This document shows, piece by piece, positions 17,284 through 25,278 of a DNA stretch of 64,000 bases. A model generated the notes under the pieces. The model searched no databases, was not told the origin of the DNA, and saw only the letters and a list, made by a program, of their open reading frames with translations. A program made the position numbers and the translations under genes. The stretch is from Cryobacterium fucosi (lineage in GTDB: Bacteria; Actinomycetota; Actinomycetes; Actinomycetales; Microbacteriaceae): the NCBI RefSeq assembly GCF_004403515.1, contig NZ_SOHH01000056.1, forward strand, positions 65,653 through 129,652. Direction: 5' to 3'. Positions within the stretch are counted from its first letter, which is position 1; each line of letters starts with the position of its first letter.

Positions 17284-17944
17284 GTGAAGTTGTCACCGGA
17301 CGGCTCGCGCATCTACGCCAGCGGGTTCGGACCGACCGTCGTACTTGACACGGCATCTGGCGAGGAGCTCCATCGGATCCCCGGCACCGGGATTCTCACC
17401 GTCAGTCCGGATGGCCGCCGGATCGCCGTCCGCGATGGCTCGCGCGCGGTGCGCATCGTTGACTCCTCCGGGCAAGCAGCACCCATCACCGTCTCGCTGT
17501 CGTCCTTTCCAACGGTGGCCGATTTCAGCCCAGACGGCCCTCAGCTCGCCATCGCCGCCGGCAACGACGTCGTAGTGGCGAGCACCCACGACCGGCGAGA
17601 TCGCGGAGACGCTCCGGGATCATTACGGAGCGGTCACCGCGGTCGAGTTCCGACCGACCGGCGAGCTCGTGACCGCCGGAGCAGACGGCGCGATCATGAC
17701 GTCGGACTTCGGGGACTGGTCGGCGGCCTTTCGCACCGACCTGCACCTACGGGACCATGCACCCACCGAGCTCGATGAACGCACCGTCGCGCTCGAACAG
17801 TCCGACGGGCGTTGGCAGGTCGTCGCCGCCGAGCCTGCGGTGTGGGAGGAACGCGCGTGCGAGATCGCCGGACGAGTACTCACCCAGCAGGAGTGGGCGG
17901 AGTTCTTGGGATCTCGTTCCTACGCCCTGGCATGCGCGGAATGA
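17284..17944 (+). pseudogene. WD40-repeat protein remnant (5'-truncated, one frameshift)
   Basis: Repeats of the beta-propeller type are seen: KLSPDGSRIYASG, LTVSPDGRRIAVRDG and VADFSPDGPQLAIAAGND. The frame is lost near 17585 and continues in another frame as TGEIAETLRDHYGAVTAVEF, TAGADGAIMTSD and a C-terminal tail QQEWAEFLGSRSYA, the motif that ends many actinobacterial WD40-containing NTPase or caspase-like proteins. The effector or NTPase part expected at the 5' side is missing. Confidence 0.65.
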
Positions 17945-17981
17945 GCGCGGCTGTAGCTTCGAGTCGAACCTCCCCCACCCT

Positions 17982-18761
17982 TCATCGAGGATCCGTGACG
18001 TGCCGGCGGATAAGCGCAACGAGAGTCGTCCCGGGCACGCCCGCGCCGCGAATCTCGTTACTTCCCCGGGTGGCCTCTGTGAGCCTGTGGAGGATGCGAG
18101 CGGCGTCAGAGCGGGAACCAGACAGGGTCGCTTCGCTGAGCGTCCATCCGCCGATGGTGTTCGCGTCGTGCTGGTTGACGATGAGGAAGAGGTTGTATAG
18201 GTCGGTGATGTCTTTCGCTTCCAGACGTGAACGTGTCGCGTACGCCTTCAGGATGATCGCAGTCTCCACACACGGAACTGGAACGGTGAATTGCCGTGTC
18301 GATCCGTCGCGGAAGGTCACGCGGACGTCGACGAGGATCCGGTGACCGCTGAGCGCGAGCCGAAGGCCCGGTACGGCGTCGAACGCGCGGCCGCCGTGCT
18401 CGACTCGTCCGAAGGTACTGCCAGTGGCTGGCACGAGCAGGTCCACCGCGACCTCTCCACCTGCTCCTCGCTCGTAGTGGTTGCCACTCACCGCCTCGTA
18501 CCCCGCCGCGATGAGTTTGTCATGCACGGTCCCGGATGCCGCGATGGCGGTCGTCATCGCGGCATCCGCGTCACCGGTGCGCCGGGCGAGCGACCCGGTC
18601 GCCGGGAAGGCGGTCAGGAGGAGGGACGCCATCTGCCCGCCGACGACGAGGATGTCGTCGAGCTCGCCGGCTATCGCGGCCAGGTCTTCTAGCGCTTGGA
18701 ATGCCGCGTCGTCAGCGTCGGAGGTGGACACGGTCTCCGCAGCTACCTGGGTCGTTGTCAA
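17982..18761 (-). CDS. AbiEii-family nucleotidyltransferase toxin
   Basis: This protein of about 259 residues carries ILVVGGQMASLLLTAFPATG and RTGDADAAM, the G-[GS]-x...D-x-D core of DNA polymerase beta-like nucleotidyltransferases of the AbiEii/AbiGii group. ALSGHRILVDVRV and KAYATRSRLEAKDITDLYNL match later conserved parts. The likely start is TTG at 18761, which overlaps the antitoxin stop as TTGA; the longer frame to 18905 runs inside the antitoxin gene. Proteins of this family modify tRNA or other RNA to arrest growth and form type IV toxin-antitoxin or abortive-infection systems. Confidence 0.82.
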   Translation of the reverse strand: MTTTQVAAETVSTSDADDAAFQALEDLAAIAGELDDILVVGGQMASLLLTAFPATGSLARRTGDADAAMTTAIAASGTVHDKLIAAGYEAVSGNHYERGAGGEVAVDLLVPATGSTFGRVEHGGRAFDAVPGLRLALSGHRILVDVRVTFRDGSTRQFTVPVPCVETAIILKAYATRSRLEAKDITDLYNLFLIVNQHDANTIGGWTLSEATLSGSRSDAARILHRLTEATRGSNEIRGAGVPGTTLVALIRRHVTDPR

Positions 18762-19744
18762 CCCAGGGTCCTCTGGAGTGCTCGAATGATCAGCCGTTCG
18801 ATCGCTTCGCCCGCGTCCGGGCCACCGGTTCGCCGGACGTCCCACGCGGCCAACACTGGATCCACGGTGCGTGGATGCTCGGACCAGGCGGCGGCAGTCG
18901 CCCAAATCGTCGGATCGGCGGGGATGACGACTTCGAGGCTGGCTTCATCTCGCTCGGCCTCGGCGAACTTGGCGCGGGCCAGCCGCAGCCCCTTCTTCGC
19001 ATAGACGAGAGCCTTCTTGGGGACCCGCCATGGCGCGATCGCGTCGGCGGCCGCATCCCCCGAGAGCAGCACGTCCGGAGCGGTGGCCTGGGCGTCCTCT
19101 GCCTGCTTGATGATCGGGTCGAGGCTGTACCAGGACTCGGTGATGCCACCGGGGCCCGGGTAGGTCTCCAGGAAGCGGTCCCAGAGCTTCTCCGGCTCGA
19201 CGGCGCGCCAACGGCCGTTGACCTTCTCGACGGTGCCCGTCCAGTCTTTGAGAGCCTTGGAGACCGCCGCTTGTGACGTGCCTATCTGCGCCGCAAGCTC
19301 CACCTGCGTGCGCCGCTCATCGGAAAACAGAAGCGCCCGCATCAGCGCATGACGCCCCCACGATGGTCGACCCCTCGGCCGGCCCACGTCCTCGATGTCG
19401 TCGACGAGGTCGATGAAACGCGTCTTCCTGCCCCAGATCAGAATGCTGTCGTTGACGCCGGCGACAGCGAGGTCTGGCGTGTCCTCGGCGAGCTTACGAA
19501 TCGACGTCGGCACGCTCGGCATCACGATCAGCAGTCGTCTGTTCGTGCTCTCATTCCGCACCCCGCGCTGGCGAGCCCGATAGAGCATCCTCATCACGTC
19601 GGACGGTGAGGGGTTGCGGGCGTACACCTTCAACTCGACGGGGACGTCGTCGACGACGAGGTCGCTCGCACTGTCGATGGCCACATTCAGGCCGGATGAC
19701 GTGAGCAGGTCGATGCCAGCGTCCGCTGTCAAGTGTGGTGCCAT
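18758..19744 (-). CDS. AbiEi-like antitoxin/regulator of the AbiE-type pair
   Basis: This is a 328-residue protein. The middle part RTQVELAAQIGTSQAAVSKA is a helix-turn-helix, preceded by an N-terminal domain with VPVELKVYARNPSPSDVMRM that has some resemblance to a nuclease-like ELK strand. The C-terminal part AWSEHPRTVDPVLAAWDVRR recurs in proteins paired with AbiEii toxins. It overlaps the toxin gene by four bases. AbiEi antitoxins do not bind the toxin directly; they repress the promoter. The N-terminal domain differs from the short classical AbiEi proteins, so the label is by context plus HTH. Confidence 0.72.
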   Translation of the reverse strand: MAPHLTADAGIDLLTSSGLNVAIDSASDLVVDDVPVELKVYARNPSPSDVMRMLYRARQRGVRNESTNRRLLIVMPSVPTSIRKLAEDTPDLAVAGVNDSILIWGRKTRFIDLVDDIEDVGRPRGRPSWGRHALMRALLFSDERRTQVELAAQIGTSQAAVSKALKDWTGTVEKVNGRWRAVEPEKLWDRFLETYPGPGGITESWYSLDPIIKQAEDAQATAPDVLLSGDAAADAIAPWRVPKKALVYAKKGLRLARAKFAEAERDEASLEVVIPADPTIWATAAAWSEHPRTVDPVLAAWDVRRTGGPDAGEAIERLIIRALQRTLG

Positions 19745-19976
19745 GCCCCAATTCTATAACTTAATGCAGCAATTTCTACCTTTAGTTATGACGCGTGCGG
19801 ATTCGTTCCGGACGGCCGCTGGTCAGGAACCTAATGGCATCACCTGGTGCCAAGGTTTTACCTCGAGCGGTGGGCAGTGGATGATCGCATCCGTGTCACA
19901 GACATGGTCAACGATCGCCGCACCTTCGGGCTGTCCCCGAGCAAGGCCGCGCGCGTGCGGCCCTAATGTGTCTAAC

Positions 19977-20891
19977 GTGAGCGGTGACGCGGCATTGCCG
20001 CCAAAGAGGATGCGGCTTCGGTATGCGGGGCGATGCCGACTGTGCGCGTTTGAAATCCCGGCTGGGACGATGGCGGTGTACGAGCGGGAGACGAAGACCG
20101 TGGCCTGCCTGGAGTGCCCTCCAGAGCCGCCCCCCGCCGCTCCGGAGATCGCCAGTTCAATGGACGCCCTGCCTCCGGAGGCCTCCATGGTCCTAGGTCC
20201 GGAACCACAACCAGAGTCATTCGAGGTCTTCACGGGCACCGCCGGTGCCTCGGCCAAACGAGAATACGAACGACGCAAGGTTAGGCGCGAGACAAGGATT
20301 CGTGACGACCACCCCTACCTGGGGAAGCTCATACTCGCGGTGAGCGATGATCCGCAGAGCACTCGGGCGTGGGCCACCGGGGCACGAGGAGAGGAAATTC
20401 TGGGCCAGCGCCTCGACAAACTCAGGCTCAGTGGGCGTGGCATTCACGTTCTCCACGACCGCCGTATCCCCCGCACGAGAGCCAATATCGACCACATCGC
20501 TGTCTGCCCCACGGGAGTCTTCGTCATTGACGCCAAGAAATATCAAGGTCGTCCCAGTTTGCGAGTCGAAGGAGGCCTACTCCGTCCCCGCACGAAGAAA
20601 CTGATGGTCGGATCGCGCGACTGTACAAAGCTGGTCGACGGCGCGCGCAAGCAAGTCGACCTCGTCAGATCTGCACTCGAAGACGCAGACCTCGGGGGGA
20701 TTCCCGTGCGCGGGGTGCTCTGCTTCGTGGAAGCCGACTGGCCACTGATCGGTGGCGCCTTCATGATTGATGGCGTTCACGTCTCATGGCCCAAGAAGGC
20801 GGTCGAGAACCTACTAAAGCCCGGGCCAGTGAATGATCAGACCGCGCAACACATTCATCGCACGCTCGCGTCATCGTTCCCGACCGCCTAA
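19977..20891 (+). CDS. Zinc-ribbon plus NERD (nuclease-related) domain protein
   Basis: Residues MRLRYAGRCRLCAFEIPAGT and VACLEC give a CxxC...CxxC ribbon, followed by a linker rich in Pro and Glu. A NERD domain then reads ATGARGEEILGQRLDKL, HDRRIPRTRANIDHIAVCP and FVIDAKKYQGRPSLRVEGG. The Asp, Asp and Lys of a PD-(D/E)xK-like site are visible. The start is uncertain: the open frame extends to 19614 but overlaps the AbiEi-like promoter, and GTG at 19968 or 19977 or ATG at 20010 are all possible without a strong ribosome-binding site. NERD proteins are thought to process DNA; no specific role is known. Confidence 0.75.
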   Translation: MSGDAALPPKRMRLRYAGRCRLCAFEIPAGTMAVYERETKTVACLECPPEPPPAAPEIASSMDALPPEASMVLGPEPQPESFEVFTGTAGASAKREYERRKVRRETRIRDDHPYLGKLILAVSDDPQSTRAWATGARGEEILGQRLDKLRLSGRGIHVLHDRRIPRTRANIDHIAVCPTGVFVIDAKKYQGRPSLRVEGGLLRPRTKKLMVGSRDCTKLVDGARKQVDLVRSALEDADLGGIPVRGVLCFVEADWPLIGGAFMIDGVHVSWPKKAVENLLKPGPVNDQTAQHIHRTLASSFPTA

Positions 20892-20986
20892 GCGTTCGTC
20901 GTACGCCAACGCGTTTGCAGTTCGAAGACATGCCTTCGCCACTTCTAAGGCCAAATGAAAAGCGGGTCAGAAACGCCAGGTGAGTT

Positions 20987-21538
20987 CTAGGCCTTGGCGA
21001 CGCTCACGATCACCGGCGTCGCGTTTGCGAAGAGGTCGAGCACGGGGCAGTGGGCGTCGACCGCCACCCGCAGCTCCTGGTAGCGGGCGTCTGTCTCCGG
21101 GCCGGTGATGGTGACGTCGAGGCGCACCGCGGTGAAGCCGGCGCGAACAGACTCCTCGATACCGAACAGGCGGCGGGCGTCGAGGTCGCCCTCGGCCTTC
21201 ACGTCGATCTCGTCCACCCGGATGCCGAGGGCTTGCGCGTAGAGGCGGTAGACGACGATTTGGCAGGAGATGAGTGCTCCGAGTGCGAACTCCACGGGGC
21301 TGGCGGCGATGTCGTCTCCGGCGAGCGCGGCGGGCTCATCCACCCGGAAGCTGTGCTTGCCTGCGGTGATTGTCGACGCAACCGAGCCCTCGCCCGTGCC
21401 GCGTACGCGGTAGGTCAGCTGTCCGTTGGCCACATCGGCGGCGATTCGTTCCCCCCAGGCGGTTCCGGCCTCGATGAGCCGCGTGGCGCGCTCGTCGGCG
21501 GTGGCGGAGGTTACGGGGGATGCGTCGAGGAGAGTCAT
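20987..21538 (-). CDS. OsmC-family protein
   Basis: This is a 183-residue protein. The two redox Cys of the OsmC/Ohr fold are in ALISCQIVVYRLYAQALGI and AHCPVLDLFANATPV. The family reduces organic or fatty-acid peroxides using thiols. It is longer at the N-terminus than Ohr, matching the general OsmC-like group. It stands alone; the plus-strand NERD gene converges on it. Confidence 0.88.
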   Translation of the reverse strand: MTLLDASPVTSATADERATRLIEAGTAWGERIAADVANGQLTYRVRGTGEGSVASTITAGKHSFRVDEPAALAGDDIAASPVEFALGALISCQIVVYRLYAQALGIRVDEIDVKAEGDLDARRLFGIEESVRAGFTAVRLDVTITGPETDARYQELRVAVDAHCPVLDLFANATPVIVSVAKA

Positions 21539-21863
21539 GCGCCGACAGTACTGCGGATGCCGCGGCTCGCGACGAGCACCGCGTCACAGCGGGACTCACG
21601 GTGTAACGCTGCGCCTTCTTGCACACCCCTCGCAGGTGAGGAACAGTTCGGCGGGCCCCGGCACGCGGTGCAGCGCTTCCACGGGCGGCGCCATTTCCGG
21701 GGTGCGCTCGGCCTCCCACTTTCGAACGGTCAGCACCCCATTGCGGCGCAGTGCTCACAACCCAGCGACCTGGGCCCGTTCTCGACTCGCGCGGAGAACG
21801 GGCCTTCGTCTTTGCCGGATCACAAGCTCAGGGCACAAAGGGCGAGACACCTGCTTCATGCAG
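21539..21863. other. Intergenic stretch with hairpin
   Basis: This 325-bp gap has no supported gene. It contains the terminator-like hairpin at 21773-21804 and nothing else that I recognise. Confidence 0.4.
21773..21804 (+). terminator. Terminator-like hairpin
   Basis: Bases 21773-21783 pair perfectly with 21794-21804 (11 bp, loop of 10), followed on the plus strand by TTCGTCTTT. No plus-strand gene ends here, so it may mark the end of a lost gene or act as a barrier to antisense transcription. Confidence 0.55.
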
Positions 21864-22325
21864 TTACGGCATCCACTCGATCAGCGGCGCATCGGCAGGC
21901 ACGTAAAGCGGATGCCGGGGGTGCCCATCCTTTGTGACGCCCAACGCGTGAAGTCGCGGCAGCAGCGCCAGCGCCCGGGTCACGCGGGCCGGGTCGGCGT
22001 TCGTGCCCCACCCCGCGACGACGGTGCCGGTGACGTCGGCAAGCACGCGATCGTTATCCGGTCCCACAGGGTCGGTCGCGGCCATCATCACTTTCGGGTC
22101 CTTGGTGCGGAACGCGTACAGGTTGAGGATCAACATGCCGCCGTACCCCTCGCGCTTCGCGAAACCGACGCACCGCCGCAGTGTCGGATCGAGTCGCACC
22201 GCGTCGGCGGTGCTCGGGTTGAGCAGCACGAACGTAATCATCGGCAGCGCCGGGTCCCACACGCGGGTCAGCGCGTAGCGATACTCGCCACGAATGTCTG
22301 CGGTGGCGGAAATGGATTCAAGCAT
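21864..22325 (-). CDS. DUF1643 family protein
   Basis: This 153-residue protein contains MITFVLLNPSTADAVRLDPT, RRCVGFAKREGYGGMLILNL and YAFRTKDPKVM, the hallmark of DUF1643. The family is widespread on mobile elements and in phage genomes, and its biochemical role is unknown. The ATG at 22325 follows a GAGGA site. It stands alone on the minus strand. Confidence 0.85.
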   Translation of the reverse strand: MLESISATADIRGEYRYALTRVWDPALPMITFVLLNPSTADAVRLDPTLRRCVGFAKREGYGGMLILNLYAFRTKDPKVMMAATDPVGPDNDRVLADVTGTVVAGWGTNADPARVTRALALLPRLHALGVTKDGHPRHPLYVPADAPLIEWMP

Positions 22326-22508
22326 CGGTCCTCCTCCGGCCAGATCATATTGTCATGTGGCGACATCGGGTCAGGCGCTGAGCCGATCCTGCACGAAGCC
22401 CGGTGCTCGTAAGCCGTTCCGCATCAGATGCCCATTTTGCAGGGCGCGTGCGCAAGTTGGTGCTCCGGCTGGCTGCCCTGCGTCCGCGGGGCTGCTGGAA
22501 GTTCTACG

Positions 22509-22997
22509 CTACTTGCCCGCGAAGAAGGCTGAGTCCGTTGGCCACAAGTCTCCGCCCATTGTCGCTTGGGCTTTGATGAGGTCCTCAGGATGTTCGCTAC
22601 CGACAACCCACATGGCCCCGACGAGGAAGAGACCAGGCTCGATACTCTTGCTGTTGAGTTTAAGTAGAGCGTCGACGTCTGCCTGAGCGGCAAAAGTACT
22701 GATGCCATTCTCCGTGTCTGTGCAACGTCCGGATGCGATTGTTCCGAGCATGACGTTGTCTGTGACAGACCATTCACAAGGCAATCCTAATGCAATGTAT
22801 TCCTGGTGCAGTCGCTCCAGGGACACCGGTGCCGGCGGGGCCGACGTGGGCACCGTTGTAGTCGGCATAACCGACGTTGACCGAGGCTCCGAGTGGGTGC
22901 CAATGGGCGCTCCGCCCACAGCGTCAGCGCATCCGGTTAACGTCAACGCCGTGGCTACGGCCAAGATCATGGTTGCAAAAGAAGCGATGTTTTTCAT
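22509..22997 (-). CDS. Putative lipoprotein of unknown function
   Basis: This 162-residue protein has a signal peptide ending in the lipobox LTGC (Cys23), then a Thr/Ser/Pro-rich spacer (PTTTVPTSAPPAP) typical of surface-tethered actinobacterial proteins, and a small globular domain with two Cys (LGLPCEWSV, ASGRCTD) that may form a disulfide. There are no enzymatic motifs. It lies upstream of the broken integrase gene's end and may belong to the same inserted segment. Confidence 0.75.
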   Translation of the reverse strand: MKNIASFATMILAVATALTLTGCADAVGGAPIGTHSEPRSTSVMPTTTVPTSAPPAPVSLERLHQEYIALGLPCEWSVTDNVMLGTIASGRCTDTENGISTFAAQADVDALLKLNSKSIEPGLFLVGAMWVVGSEHPEDLIKAQATMGGDLWPTDSAFFAGK

Positions 22998-23259
22998 TGT
23001 TTACTCCCCCACTCCTAACATAGGTGCGGCCGGCCACATCTTGCACCCCTTTGGCAACCGACGTGCCCCCGGCCGGGCCTCACTTCCATGGCCATCCATT
23101 TCACCGCGTGAGTGTCCCACGCAGCGTTCCTCTACTGCCTCGGGCACGGCACGCATCAAGGATCCGAGTGTCGTCGGGCGGTGAGCGCCTGCCTCGATCT
23201 CCTTGCGCCCCGCATCGGAAGGGACAAAGCGGATGGACTCGACGCCCGCCAGGGTTCGC

Positions 23260-24447
23260 TCAGTCCTCGTCTCTTGCGAACGCCCGGTCGAGAAGCGCAG
23301 CGGTCGCAGGATTCACCGGCTCGCTCCGTTGGATGTAGTGCTGCACCGTGATCTTCGTGTCCGTGTGGCCGAGCAATTCTGCGGCGAGTTCGATGTTGGC
23401 GTTCGCGTTGACCGCAGTCGCGACCGTACGGCGGAACATGTGCGGCGTCACACCGTCGATTCCCGCTCCCCCGAGCACGTGACGCAATTGACGACGCACG
23501 TTCGCGGTGGTCAGAGGGGTACCGTCCCGGGACTGGAACAGCAGTGAGTCCAGGTCCATACTCCCGGCACTTGCGAGCCGTCGGCGGACCGCGTCGGCGG
23601 TGAACGTGGGCAGTGCCACAACGCGGCGCGACTTGGCGGTCTTGGGGTGGTCCCGCCGGAAGATCTGCTCGCCGTTCCGGCTGACGATCGTGCCGGCCAG
23701 GCGGATGGACGGTACGGCGCTAGTGATGTCGACGTCCCGGCGCCGGATGGCCAGCACCTCGCCGATCCGAGCTCAGGTGCCGAGCATCACCTCGATGATC
23801 GCACTGAGCTGGCCGTCGGGCTTGGGGCCGGAGATGTGATTGACGGCGCTCTCCCACCGGGCGATCGCCGCGCGGATCACGTTCACCTCCGGGGCCGTGA
23901 GCGCATCGGGGAGATGCGGCTCGCGGTACAGGCGCGACACGTGGTCCATCGGATTGCTCGGGAGAATCTCATGCCGCACTGCCAACTCAAGCGCTAGCCG
24001 CAGAACGACACGACCTTGCTTGGCCCGGCTGTGGGAGAGCTTCGCGAGCTGCTTGATGAAATGATCGCAACGAGCGACGCCAATCTATCGCAGCGTGAGA
24101 CTGCGGAACACCGGAAGCACGAGCGTGCGCATGTTGCGCTCGTACAGATTCCGGGTCGTCCGCGAGATTCGATTTTCCAGGTCGATGTCCTCGAGCCAGT
24201 ACGTCGCCAAGTCTCCGAACGAGCTGTCCGGCGTTAGCGACGTGTTCGTGGGCTGCTGCAGGTATCTCGTCGTGAGCTTGCTCTTCAGCGATCGCTCGAC
24301 AGCCCGAGCGATGTCTCCGGTGGCCTGTACCTGGCGTGTCTGACCATCCCAGTCGCGGTAGCGGGTTCGAGCCTCGAATCGGCCGGATGGCGTCACCCGG
24401 ATGGTGATGTCGCCGAAGGTGCTGATCGTCAACCGTGGCCGCGACAT
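23260..24447 (-). pseudogene. int: Tyrosine integrase gene inactivated by two in-frame stops
   Basis: A single frame of 396 codons encodes a full phage-type integrase. The N-terminal AP2-like DNA-binding part is ITIRVTPSGRFEARTRYRDW. The core-binding domain includes LATYWLEDIDLENRISRTTR and RCDHFIKQLAK. The catalytic domain has ARIGEVLAIRRRD (Arg), HMFRRT (His-x-x-Arg), LLGHTD and an active-site Tyr in QHYIQ. The frame is broken by TAG at 24085-24087 (context TLR-stop-IGVARCDHF) and TGA at 23773-23775 (MLGT-stop-ARIGEV). No indels are needed, so both are point mutations, and mobility by this enzyme should be lost. Confidence 0.88.
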
Positions 24448-24453
24448 TTCAGC

Positions 24454-24717
24454 TCACCGCCGATCGGTGCGCCGGGGCGGGCTGGAAGGCTCCCGCTGCT
24501 CGGCAATCCAGGCCCGCACGTCGGAGATGGCGAACTTGAGGTGTTTGCCGAACCGGTAGGCCGTTGGGCCTTTGCCGTGCACACGCCAGTCGTAGACCGT
24601 GGAGATCGGTATGCCCAGGTAGGACGCCAACTCGGCGATGTCCATCAGGGGTTCCAGTCCCCACGCGTCGGTGGAGGGAGTCGAGGAGGAGGCTGGGTAT
24701 TCGTCGTGGATGCTCAT
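24454..24717 (-). CDS. xis: Excisionase-like HTH protein
   Basis: This 87-residue protein has LMDIAELASYLGIPISTVYD, WRVHGKGPTAYRFGKHLKFA and ISDVRAWIAEQ, a winged-helix excisionase of the MerR-like HTH_17 type. It ends seven bases before the integrase frame, the standard xis-int order of actinobacterial integrative elements. It would bend DNA at the attachment site to favour excision. Confidence 0.82.
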   Translation of the reverse strand: MSIHDEYPASSSTPSTDAWGLEPLMDIAELASYLGIPISTVYDWRVHGKGPTAYRFGKHLKFAISDVRAWIAEQREPSSPPRRTDRR

Positions 24718-24863
24718 ACCCAGGAGGTGCGCACCGCAATCCCGGACGATCGGAGTGGACCGAAAACGACGTCGGCGCCTCGGATAGGAGGGCCGTCTCA
24801 GCGGCTCCAGGAAGGAGTAAAAGATGGGTTTGTGATGGGGTAGTCAAATCTCTAACCAACAAA

Positions 24864-24891
24864 GTCCCGGAAACCCTTGAGTCTCCGGGAC
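24864..24891 (-). terminator. Terminator of the tRNA-Pro gene
   Basis: On the minus strand, seven bases after the tRNA 3' end, GTCCCGG (24885-24891 in plus coordinates) pairs with CCGGGAC (24864-24870) around a 14-base loop and is followed by TTTGTTGG. It fits an original Rho-independent terminator of the tRNA. Confidence 0.7.
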
Positions 24892-24897
24892 ATTCGG

Positions 24898-24939
24898 TCG
24901 GGCTGACAGGATTTGAACCTGCGACCCCTTGACCCCCAG
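24898..24939 (-). other. 3' half of tRNA-Pro(GGG): attachment-site core
   Basis: Read on the minus strand, the 42 bases run from the anticodon loop CTGGGGG (anticodon GGG) through TCAAG, the variable loop, the T arm GCAGGTTCAAATCCTGT and the 3' acceptor strand CAGCCCG plus discriminator A. The sequence upstream of the loop does not pair with the TCAAG stem, so the 5' half is absent. A tRNA 3' fragment of this kind is the footprint left at the distal end of an element integrated by a tyrosine recombinase. The intact copy should lie at the other end. Confidence 0.85.
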
Positions 24940-25278
24940 GCGTCCAAACGGCTTGGTTCGAGCTGGATTCCGCATGATTCTGCGGGTCAGATCATGCGAG
25001 GAACGTCAAGAGATGCTTGGTTTGCATGATTTTGGTCCCCTTTTGGTCCCCTCTGCTAAGCGAGGAGGATCGTGGCATTCCGTCTTGTACGTTCGGAAGG
25101 CGCAACCACCTCATACCAGGTGCCAACCAAATCGAATGAGGACGGCGAGGCTAGGCGCTACTCGCCATCAGTCCGGCATCTCTCGCAAAACGGTTCTAAT
25201 GCTCCTTCAACGGCGAGGCGGTGCAGCGCACCCACATATTCCGTTTCAGTCGAAATAGCCTGCACGTCAGGTGATAAC
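24940..25278. other. Attachment-site flank without genes
   Basis: This non-coding stretch between the tRNA fragment and the Gabija-like helicase stop holds the 11-bp tandem repeat at 25030-25051. I see no gene in it. Confidence 0.4.
25030..25051 (+). repeat. Tandem 11-bp repeat TTTTGGTCCCC, two copies
   Basis: Two perfect, directly abutting copies lie about 90 bp from the tRNA core. Repeats of about 10-11 bp on either side of a core are typical arm-type integrase binding sites. That role is inferred from position. Confidence 0.55.

Noticed and set aside
19614-19976. N-terminal extension of the NERD gene to 19614
   Set aside because: This part overlaps the AbiEi-like gene on the other strand and its promoter, and codes nothing recognisable.
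24898-24939. A complete functional tRNA gene
   Set aside because: Only the anticodon loop and 3' half are present; the D arm and 5' acceptor strand are missing and the anticodon stem cannot form.
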